NCBI RefSeq assembly: GCF_021556455.1
Contig: NZ_JAKGCV010000011.1
Coordinates: 1 to 38,621, forward strand
Length of the DNA: 38,621 bases
Direction: 5' to 3'
Source: Streptomyces fuscigenes
GTDB lineage: Bacteria; Actinomycetota; Actinomycetes; Streptomycetales; Streptomycetaceae
The translations under genes and the position numbers were made by a program. The notes under the pieces were generated by a model. The model saw only the letters and a program-made list of their open reading frames with translations. It did not search any database and was not told where the DNA came from. This document shows, piece after piece, positions 32,285 through 38,621 of the stretch (position 1 is the stretch's first letter; each line of letters starts with the position of its first letter).

Positions 32285-33256
32285 ATGGCCGGCCGTTTCG
32301 CCCCCCGCCCCAGGTCGGCCCTGCGCGTGCGCGCGGGCGCCGAACCGGGCCTCCGGCGGCGCTGGACCCCTCCCGAGGGCCCCTACGACCTGGGGCTCGT
32401 GCTCGGCCCGCTGCGCCGGGGACCGGCCGATCCGACGTTCCGGCAGACGGCCGACGGCATGATCTGGCGGGCGAGCCGCACCCCGGCGGGCCCGGCCACG
32501 ATCCGGCTCGCGCAGGGCGCCGACGGCAGCGTCGACGCGCAGGCGTGGGGACCCGGAGCGGATTGGCTGCTCGGCCAACTCCCCCAGATGCTGGGCGAGT
32601 CGGACGACCCGTCGGTGTTCGTCCCGCGCCACCGGGCAGTCCTCGCGGCGGGTCGCAGCAGGCCCGGTCTCAGGCTCTGCCGCACCGGCCTCGTGCTGGA
32701 GTCCCTGATCCCCTCGGTGCTGGAGCAGAAGGTCACGACGATCGCCGCCAACCGGTCCTGGCGCGCGCTCGTGCAGAAGTACGGCGAACCGGCGCCGGGG
32801 CCCGTCGAGGGCCTCCACGTCATGCCCGAGCCGGGGACCTGGGCCCGCATCCCCTCCTGGGAGTGGCACCGGGCGAACGTCGAGGAGAAGCGCTCGTCCA
32901 CGATCCTGCGCGCCGTACGCGTCGCGCGGCGTCTGGAGGAGGCCGCGGCGATGGAGCCGGAGGCGGCGGCGGAACGGCTGTGCCTCGTCGCGGGCATCGG
33001 CCCCTGGACGGCGGCCGAGGTCGTCCAGCGCACCAACGGCGCCGCCGACGCGGTGACGACGGGCGACCTGCACCTGCCGGGCATCGTCGGCCATGTCCTG
33101 GCGGGCGAACGCGACGCGGACGACGCGCGCATGCTGGAGCTGCTCGCCCCCTACGCGGGCCAGCGGCACCGCGCGGTACGACTGATCCTGCTCAGCGGAC
33201 GCGCCCCGGCCCGCAGGGCGCCGCGCATGGCGATCGGCGACATCTCGTCCTGGTGA
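32285..33256 (+). CDS. AlkA-like DNA-3-methyladenine glycosylase (HhH-GPD)
   Basis: A 323-residue base-excision repair protein. The helix-hairpin-helix-GPD region has VLEQKVTTIAANRSWRALVQKYG at the start and VAGIGPWTAAEVVQRTNGAADAVTTGDLHLPG at the core, with Asp251 in TTGDLHLP as the expected catalytic Asp. No 4Fe-4S cysteine cluster is present, which fits the AlkA rather than the Nth branch. ATG 32285 follows GAGGA; the open frame to the left is Arg/Gly-rich and non-coding. It is convergent with cofE and probably monocistronic. Confidence 0.92.
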   Translation: MAGRFAPRPRSALRVRAGAEPGLRRRWTPPEGPYDLGLVLGPLRRGPADPTFRQTADGMIWRASRTPAGPATIRLAQGADGSVDAQAWGPGADWLLGQLPQMLGESDDPSVFVPRHRAVLAAGRSRPGLRLCRTGLVLESLIPSVLEQKVTTIAANRSWRALVQKYGEPAPGPVEGLHVMPEPGTWARIPSWEWHRANVEEKRSSTILRAVRVARRLEEAAAMEPEAAAERLCLVAGIGPWTAAEVVQRTNGAADAVTTGDLHLPGIVGHVLAGERDADDARMLELLAPYAGQRHRAVRLILLSGRAPARRAPRMAIGDISSW

Positions 33257-33286
33257 GTCCGGTCCGTCCGGCGAGTCCGATGCGTC

Positions 33287-33313
33287 CGACGAGTGCGACG
33301 AGTGCGACGAGTG
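33287..33313. repeat. 9-bp tandem repeat, three units
   Basis: Three exact copies of CGACGAGTG start at 33287, 33296 and 33305. Degenerate related units (GAGTCCG, CGTCCGACG) lie between the glycosylase stop codon and this point. It sits in the convergent intergenic region with cofE. Confidence 0.7.
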
Positions 33314-33419
33314 CGGCCGGGCGGCTCCCGCCGCAGCGGCCCGAGCGCCGCCGGGACGGGGACGGGCCGACCACCGGGCCGGGGGCGGCCGTACGGCCGA
33401 TCCGCCCGGCCCGCGGCCC

Positions 33420-34901
33420 TCACCGCACGGCGACGAAGTCCTCCACGGCACGCGGAGCCCGCACCGGCGGCGGCGAGGCCGCGCGCCCCACCGCCACGGC
33501 GCCCATCGGGTCCCAGGTGCCGGGCAGGTCCAGCGTCTCGCGCACCACGTCGCGGCAGAACATCGTGGAGGAGACCCAGGCCGACCCGAGCTGCTCGCCC
33601 GCCAGCGCCACCAGGAAGTTCTGCACGCCGGCGCCCGCCGCCACCACGAACATCTCGCGCTCGGCCGCGTCGCGCCGGGCGTCGCCGTACGTGTGCGAGC
33701 CGTCCATCACCAGGCACGGCACGACCAGGTAGGGCGCGCGGCGCAGCACCTCGCCGCGCCGGACGCGCCTGGCGATGGAGTCGGGCGACTTGCCGTCGCG
33801 CCGCAGGTCCTCGATCCACGCGTCGCGCATCGCGTCGAGCAGCCGGGTCCGCGACGCGGGGGACTCCAGCAGCACGAAGCGCCACGGGGTCGTGTGGTGC
33901 GGGGCGGGTGCCGTGACGGCGGCGGCGACCGCGCGCCGGACCGCGCCCGGGTCCACGGGCTCCGCCGTGAACTCCCGCACCGTGCGGCGCAGGCCCACCG
34001 CCTCGCGGACGGCCTCCGAGGTGCCGAGCCGGAACATGTCGTCGGCCGCGACCCGCACCAGCGCGCGAGCGCCGTCCCCGTCTCCGTGCCCGTCCCCGGA
34101 GGGCCCGGTTCCGGGAGATCCGGCCGCGGAGGATCCGGTGGCCGCGGCGGCGCGTGCCACGCCCGCCGGGCCGGCCCCGGCATCGGTGCCGGCGCCCGTC
34201 GCGGGGCCCGCGGTCGTGCCGCGGGGGCGGGCGGTGCCGTCGGACGCGGACACCAGGTGCGCGAGTCCGCTGACGACCGCCACCGGCATCCCGGCGGACT
34301 TGCCCTTCACCAGGTCACCGGCCGAGGCGAGTTCGTCGGCGAGGGCGACCACCGTCGCCGACATCAGGTTTCCGTGGGAGTCCCGTTCGCCGCGCAGGTC
34401 CTCCAGCACCTTCACACCGGCGGCCCCGATCGCGACGTCCGTCAGGCCGTTGCGCCAGGGGCGGCCGAACGTGTCGGTGACGATCACCCCGACGTCCACG
34501 CCGAGCTCCTCGCGCAGGCGCCGGCGGAGCGCGCGGGCCGACGCGTCGGAGTCCTCCGGCAGCAGCAGGACCGTTCCCGCGGGGGTGTTCGACGCGTCGA
34601 CGCCCGCCGCCGCCATGACGAGGCCCTGCCGGTTCTCCACGATGCGCAGCGCTCCGCGCCGGGCGACCACCCGCACCGTCTCCGCGTCTATGGCCGCCTC
34701 GCGGTCGTCGGCCCGCACGATCCGTCCCTCGGCCTTGGAGACGATCTTCGAGGTGACGAGCAGGATGTCGCCGTCGGCGAGTCCCGGCCGGGCCGCGGCG
34801 GCGATGAGCTTCGCGAGGTCGTCGCCCGGCCGCACCTCGGGGAAGGAGGTGCCGAGGGCCCGTACCCCGTACGCGGCGGGGGCCTCGGCGCCGGCGGTCA
34901 T
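33420..34901 (-). CDS. cofE: coenzyme F420-0:L-glutamate ligase fused to nitroreductase-like FMN domain
   Basis: A 493-residue FbiB-type fusion that adds gamma-linked glutamates to F420 using GTP; the FMN domain is associated with reducing dehydro-F420. The ligase domain (about 1-220) includes [38 protein letters not shown] and [17 protein letters not shown]. The nitroreductase domain (about 285-490) has [21 protein letters not shown] and [13 protein letters not shown]. The two are joined by an unusually low-complexity linker (about 222-278). ATG 34901 overlaps the cofD stop codon by 4 bp, so the two are translationally coupled. Confidence 0.95.
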   Translation of the reverse strand: MTAGAEAPAAYGVRALGTSFPEVRPGDDLAKLIAAAARPGLADGDILLVTSKIVSKAEGRIVRADDREAAIDAETVRVVARRGALRIVENRQGLVMAAAGVDASNTPAGTVLLLPEDSDASARALRRRLREELGVDVGVIVTDTFGRPWRNGLTDVAIGAAGVKVLEDLRGERDSHGNLMSATVVALADELASAGDLVKGKSAGMPVAVVSGLAHLVSASDGTARPRGTTAGPATGAGTDAGAGPAGVARAAAATGSSAAGSPGTGPSGDGHGDGDGARALVRVAADDMFRLGTSEAVREAVGLRRTVREFTAEPVDPGAVRRAVAAAVTAPAPHHTTPWRFVLLESPASRTRLLDAMRDAWIEDLRRDGKSPDSIARRVRRGEVLRRAPYLVVPCLVMDGSHTYGDARRDAAEREMFVVAAGAGVQNFLVALAGEQLGSAWVSSTMFCRDVVRETLDLPGTWDPMGAVAVGRAASPPPVRAPRAVEDFVAVR

Positions 34902-35854
34902 GCCCGCACCTCCTCGGCCAGCGCCAGCGCCTCGGCGGCCATCGCGGCCGCGGCCTCCAGGTCCGTCATCATCAGCGGGACGGCGCGGGCGCGGATGCCC
35001 GCGCTCTCGATCTCCGGCACCGCCGCCGCGTCCACCGTGTCCACCAGCCAGCCGTCGAGCAGGCCCGACCCGTAGTGCCGGGCGACCGCGGACGCGGTCG
35101 ACTCCACGCCGATCGCGGCGAGCACCTTGTCCGCCATGCCGCGCACCGGCGCGTCGCCGACGATGGGGGAGAGGCCGACGACGGGCACGCCCGCTTCCGC
35201 GATCGCCTCGCGGACGCCGGGCACGGCCAGGATCGTTCCGATGCTGACCACCGGGTTCGACGGCGGGAACAGGACGACGTCGCTCGCGGCGATCGCCTCG
35301 AGCACCCCGGGAGCGGGCTTCGCCTGGTCCGCGCCCACCGGCACGACGGCCTGCGCGTCGACGGAGGCGTGCATCTTCACCCAGTACTCCTGGAAGTGCA
35401 CCGCCTTGCGCTCCCCGTCGACGTCGACGGCCACGTGCGTCTCCACGCGGTCGTCCGACATCGGCAGCAGCCGCACGCCGGGCTGCCAGCGGGCGCAGAG
35501 CGCCTCGGTGACGGCGCTGAGCGGGTAGCCCGCCCCGAGCATCTGGGTGCGCACGATGTGCGTCGCGAAGTCGCGGTCGCCGAGCCCGAACCAGTCCGGG
35601 CCCACCCCGTACGCCGCGAGCTCGGACTTGACCGCGAACGTCTCGTCCGTGCGCCCCCAGCCCTGCTCCTCGTTGATGCCACCGCCGAGGGTGTACATCA
35701 CCGTGTCGAGGTCCGGGCAGATCTTCAGCCCGAACAGATGGATGTCGTCTCCGGTGTTGCCGATCACCGTGACGTCCGCGTCCGGCGCGGCCTTCTTCAG
35801 GCCACGCAGGAAACGGGCACCGCCGATGCCACCGGCCAGAACCACAATGCGCAT
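34898..35854 (-). CDS. cofD: 2-phospho-L-lactate (or phosphoenolpyruvate-derived) transferase, F420 synthesis
   Basis: A 318-residue CofD/FbiA enzyme that joins the activated three-carbon unit to Fo to form F420-0 or its dehydro form. [19 protein letters not shown] carries the N-terminal glycine-rich binding motif (about 8-15), [30 protein letters not shown] is diagnostic, and [22 protein letters not shown] is a further family block. The length is normal. It is coupled to cofE by a 4-bp overlap and begins 12 bp after the cysteine dioxygenase stop codon, so all three genes probably form one operon. Which three-carbon substrate is used cannot be told from sequence alone; actinobacterial enzymes are thought to use PEP. 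Confidence 0.96.
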   Translation of the reverse strand: MRIVVLAGGIGGARFLRGLKKAAPDADVTVIGNTGDDIHLFGLKICPDLDTVMYTLGGGINEEQGWGRTDETFAVKSELAAYGVGPDWFGLGDRDFATHIVRTQMLGAGYPLSAVTEALCARWQPGVRLLPMSDDRVETHVAVDVDGERKAVHFQEYWVKMHASVDAQAVVPVGADQAKPAPGVLEAIAASDVVLFPPSNPVVSIGTILAVPGVREAIAEAGVPVVGLSPIVGDAPVRGMADKVLAAIGVESTASAVARHYGSGLLDGWLVDTVDAAAVPEIESAGIRARAVPLMMTDLEAAAAMAAEALALAEEVRA

Positions 35855-35866
35855 GGTCCAAGTGTG

Positions 35867-36493
35867 TCAGCCGGGCAGGACGGACGGACCCGCGCCCGGC
35901 GACGCCTCCCCCGCGAGGGCCCCGACCGGCCCCCGGGCCACGGCCCCCGCCGGGCCCGGCGCGGTGTCCGCGCGCGTGTCCCGCGGGACGGCCGCCGACG
36001 GCGTCCCCGCCCGGCCCGTCGCGGCGTCCGGCACGGGCCGCATGGGCATGTCCGTCAGGCCCGGGTAGTACACGTGCAGGCTCACGGCGGGCTCCAGGGA
36101 CGCGTTGACCATGTCGTGCGCGTACCCGGGCGGGTACACGCGCTGCGTCCCGCGGCCGAGCGTCCTGTCGCCCGCGGCCGTACGCTCCGTCAGCTCGCCG
36201 TCCAGGACGCTCAGGACGCCGGCCGACCCGCCGTGCCCGTGCGGCCCGCTGCCCTGCCCGGGCAGCCACGACAGGAGCCACACCTCGTAGCCGGGGCCGG
36301 TGCGCAGCCGGTGGTACCAGCGGGTGGTCGCGTCGTAGCGGACGAGGGGCCCCCAGGTCTCGCGGTCCGCCGCGAGCGTCCGCGCCAGTCCGGCGAACTC
36401 GGCCACCGTCCCCGGGTGCTCCTTCGGCGGCAGGAGTAGGTGTTCGACCTCGAAGAGATCCCCGGCGATCTGCAGGTCACTGTCGCTGTTCAT
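35867..36493 (-). CDS. cysteine dioxygenase-family cupin
   Basis: A 208-residue member of the cysteine dioxygenase (CDO) type I family, oxidising cysteine to cysteine sulfinate with non-heme iron. The cupin metal site is H85-x-H87 in [19 protein letters not shown], with the third His at about 126 in PGYAHDMVN. The core ends near residue 150; the last 58 residues are Pro/Ala/Gly-rich and not part of the fold. ATG 36493 has only a distant AGGGA. It is the first gene of a likely operon with cofD and cofE, from which it is 12 bp away. The link between cysteine and F420 metabolism is unexplained. Confidence 0.92.
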   Translation of the reverse strand: MNSDSDLQIAGDLFEVEHLLLPPKEHPGTVAEFAGLARTLAADRETWGPLVRYDATTRWYHRLRTGPGYEVWLLSWLPGQGSGPHGHGGSAGVLSVLDGELTERTAAGDRTLGRGTQRVYPPGYAHDMVNASLEPAVSLHVYYPGLTDMPMRPVPDAATGRAGTPSAAVPRDTRADTAPGPAGAVARGPVGALAGEASPGAGPSVLPG

Positions 36494-37252
36494 GAAAGTG
36501 CGCGGTCCCTAGGTAAGGAATCGGTCAGAAAGTGTGCAGAAAAACGTCAGAGCTGCGGCGATTGCGACGTTCGATTCCGTCTCGCATTGGTGTGCGGACA
36601 GCCGTCGGATGCCGCGGCGCCGCTGTTTGCGGCGGGCCGTCCGACGGTGTTCCGGTGTTCGCGCGTGGGTGCCTGCCCGAAACCGCCGGCGTCTGCCTGC
36701 CGGTGCCGACGGCGGGCTCGTGGCGCCATCGCCCCTACCACCTGTGGTGAGTGGCCGGCCGCGACGCCGATTGCCGCGCGCGTTGCCCGCGACGGATCCC
36801 CTGTGGGGGAACCGGTCAGGGAAACCGATGAGGGAACCTGTGGGAAAAGCACATCGGCTCGCGAAACAGGCCGTTGGATGCCGCGCCCCCGGCCGCGGGC
36901 GCGGCGCGAAGTGCCGGGTGCCCTCAGGCGGAGACGGGACGCTCGGGGAGGACTCCCCGGTGAACCGCCGTCAACAACCGCTGTGCGCGCGACAGCAGGG
37001 ACGGCGCGAAGCGGTACGGCAACAGCCGGCCTGGACGGCACTGCGGTGTCCACGGAGGTGGGTCGCGGGGTGCGAGAAGGTCGCTGGCATGCCCCAAAGG
37101 TTGCGAATCGGCCGCGCCACTGTCAACTCGATGCCCTGTTTGAACGTATTTCTTCACCTTATCCGGCTACTGGTGCCGACTGGAGGTTTGAGGGTGTCCA
37201 GGCGGGGACACATGGCGCAGCAGCCGTGCGGGTAAACCCCGTCGCGCGTTCG

Positions 37253-37281
37253 TGATCGGGCTGTGATCCCGATCGCTTTGT
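37253..37281 (+). terminator. terminator-like hairpin within the whiB upstream region
   Basis: GTGATCGGG (37253-37261) and CCCGATCGC (37269-37277) pair over 9 bp with one G-U, with a 7-base loop followed by TTTG. Its polarity fits a plus-strand transcript that starts upstream of this point and ends before whiB. Confidence 0.5.
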
Positions 37282-37454
37282 CCGTCGGATTTCAACCACT
37301 CGGGCGTCGGTTACGTCTCTCTGTATGCAGGCAGCCGCGTCGGGAAAGGTGCGGGGCAGGCCAGTGGCATGTGTCAGGTTTTTGGTGATTTGAACACTTT
37401 CCGCATAGCCTTGGTTCCGCAGAGTGAATACCGGGCCCAATAGCAGACCTCCGC

Positions 37455-37484
37455 TTGACGGCCCGAGAGCTACACACCTGTAAT
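37455..37484 (+). promoter_or_regulatory. probable whiB promoter
   Basis: TTGACG (37455-37460), an 18-base spacer and TGTAAT (37479-37484) form a good vegetative-type promoter, about 75 bp before the whiB ATG. A GTGTC pentamer (37492-37496; GACAC on the other strand, the WhiA core motif) lies at the expected transcript start. WhiA control is inference. Confidence 0.6.
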
Positions 37485-37559
37485 TTCACCCGTGTCGTTC
37501 GACCGGAAAAGGCCGTTCGGCCGCCGCACGGGGAACGCGAAGACGGACGAGGGGCGCAC

Positions 37560-37823
37560 ATGACCGAGCTGTTCCAGCAACTGCTGGTCGAGGACGCGGA
37601 AGAGGAACTCGGCTGGCAGGAGCGCGCCTTGTGCGCACAGACCGATCCGGAATCCTTCTTTCCGGAGAAGGGCGGCTCGACGAGGGAGGCCAAGAAGGTC
37701 TGCCTCGCCTGCGAAGTCCGCTCGGAATGCCTGGAGTACGCGCTCGCCAACGACGAAAGATTCGGCATCTGGGGCGGTTTGTCCGAGCGGGAGCGCCGTC
37801 GCCTGAAGAAGGCCGCGATCTGA
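37560..37823 (+). CDS. whiB: WhiB sporulation regulator (Wbl Fe-S protein)
   Basis: An 87-residue Wbl protein that binds a 4Fe-4S cluster through Cys25, Cys48, Cys51 and Cys57. The G-[VI]-W-G-G turn is at 69-73 (GIWGG) and a basic C-terminal helix (RERRRLKKAAI) follows. Sequence and length match Streptomyces WhiB, which acts with WhiA to start sporulation septation in aerial hyphae. ATG 37560 follows GAGGGG. An upstream in-frame start at 37455 would overlap the promoter and is not used. It is monocistronic with a long upstream region; a hairpin follows. Confidence 0.97.
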   Translation: MTELFQQLLVEDAEEELGWQERALCAQTDPESFFPEKGGSTREAKKVCLACEVRSECLEYALANDERFGIWGGLSERERRRLKKAAI

Positions 37824-38621
37824 GCCGACGTACCGCGCCGCCACGGCACGGCAGGGCACGCCACAGCACGGCACGCCACGGCCCGGTGACCGGGCCCCCG
37901 GCGGGCCCGCCGACCCGGGTGCCTCATGGACACGGCCCGCCCGGCAGGGCGCCGCGCAGGACGCGCTGCGCGCCGCGGACGTGGCCACCGGTACCCGGCC
38001 GCCACCGGACACCGCCCGCTGCCGGCACCACCACCGGCGTGGCCGCGGACCTCGCGGCGACCGACCCGGCCAAGGGGTCCTCACCAGGACCGCCGGAGTC
38101 CCCTGAACCACGGGAGTCATCGGAAGCCCGCCGCGTCTCCGGGAGCCCCGCACCACCGGGAGCCCCCCGCATCGCGGAGATCCCCTGAGCCGTGGGAGTC
38201 CGTAGGACCCCACGCAGGCCCCACGCGGGAACCACACGGGCCCCACGCGGGCCACGGGGACGGGACCACCGGAACCACCGGGGCACTGAACGGCGAATCC
38301 GCCGCCTTCTCCCCGGCACCCGCCGCCCGAGCGCGACAGCGCCGCCGGCCGCACGACCTACGGCCCGTCACCCGCACCACCCGAGCGGGGGCGGCCCGCC
38401 GCGACGAGCGGCTCACCTTCCTCCCGGCCCGGCCCGGCCCGCCCGGTCGCCGCCCGAGGCCCGCACCCGCACCCCCGCACCCGCCAGTGCGCGGCGCGGA
38501 AGCGCCGAGCGCCGAGCGCCGAGCGCCGACGGGCGATCGCACCCGCGCTCACGCCGGCCACGGCGCACACCCGGCATACCCGCCGTACGCCCGCTCTTCC
38601 CGCCGTGCGCCGTGCGCCGTG
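37824..38621. other. ~800 bp after whiB with no convincing gene
   Basis: CGGGCCC (37891-37897) and GGGCCCG (37903-37909) can form a 7-bp hairpin with a 5-base loop, a plausible whiB terminator. Direct repeats of GGCACGCCAC-like sequence precede it. Beyond that the DNA is very GC-rich; frames on both strands are Arg/Pro/Gly-rich and resemble non-coding sequence. Short CCGGGAGCCCC-type repeats occur at 38120-38180. Confidence 0.5.

Larger units (their letters stand above)
36494..37559. other. 1.07-kb non-coding region upstream of whiB
   Basis: No credible gene: the longest frame (36440-37255, plus) is Arg/Ala-rich with odd composition. Visible structure: three or four GGGAAAC/GGGAACC-like repeats at 36805-36850; an inverted repeat GTGTCC/GGACAC (37194-37199/37207-37212) containing two facing GACAC pentamers; a terminator-like hairpin at 37253-37281; and a promoter at 37455-37484. 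AT content is raised at about 37090-37150 and 37370-37440. This may be a regulatory region and could encode a small RNA. Confidence 0.5.

Noticed and set aside
36720-36860. DnaA boxes or replication origin near whiB
   Set aside because: CCTGTGG-type motifs are present, but no cluster matching the Streptomyces DnaA box and no dnaA or dnaN gene.
36440-37255. 271-codon plus-strand frame before whiB
   Set aside because: It begins antisense inside the cysteine dioxygenase gene, has no ribosome site and lacks any protein-like pattern.
37924-38319. 131-codon minus-strand frame after whiB
   Set aside because: Arg/Gly/Pro-rich low-complexity translation, no ribosome site and no recognisable motif.

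Overview
The window is high-GC DNA (long G/C runs, strong third-position G/C preference, GTG and TTG starts) and reads as chromosomal Streptomyces. The anchor is an 87-residue WhiB at the right end, next to a cysteine dioxygenase gene and the F420 genes cofD and cofE. The SigB/F-type sigma cluster, the LytR-CpsA-Psr (LCP) cluster and WhiB together match my memory of the Streptomyces coelicolor whiB to sigI neighbourhood. That comparison is from memory, not from a search.

Layout. 1-2921: a two-component pair on the minus strand, OmpR-type regulator then sensor kinase, with a tandem repeat array 3' of each gene. 2922-4910: a POT-family peptide transporter behind a leader carrying tiny ORFs and a strong intrinsic hairpin. 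5157-7553: a partner-switching stress module, with kinase-like anti-sigma factor and STAS antagonist on minus, diverging from a SigB/F-type sigma factor on plus. 8061-11001: a translationally coupled DegT/DnrJ-type aminotransferase and a polysaccharide flippase with a repetitive N-terminus. 11056-13575: a methyltransferase, then a WhiJ-like module (XRE regulator plus DUF397) diverging from two small Cys-containing proteins. 13606-16209: an HxlR regulator and azoreductase, a VOC protein, a CGNR-type regulator behind an 18-bp perfect palindrome, and a PPOX/F420-type split-barrel protein.

16395-31973 is dominated by envelope glycopolymer genes: UDP-glucose 6-dehydrogenase, five LCP ligase paralogues, a family 2 glycosyltransferase, a TIGR03089-like adenylation remnant and a sugar-nucleotide pyrophosphorylase; an acyl-CoA dehydrogenase lies among them. 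The inferred logic is that sugar nucleotides are made, polymerised on lipid and attached to peptidoglycan by LCP enzymes. 32285-36493: an AlkA-like glycosylase converges on the minus-strand operon cysteine dioxygenase-cofD-cofE. 36494-38621: a 1.07-kb non-coding region, whiB, and 0.8 kb with no convincing gene.

The best leads are: the POT leader, where a uORF stop codon falls in a terminator loop; the five-copy repeat of the response-regulator 3' end including its stop codon; loss of the R-x-D arginine in exactly the three LCP paralogues that carry a LytR_C-like tail; a 56-bp near-perfect palindrome behind one LCP gene; and the long region upstream of whiB with a terminator-like hairpin and WhiA-like pentamers. 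No CRISPR array, insertion sequence, rRNA or tRNA was seen.
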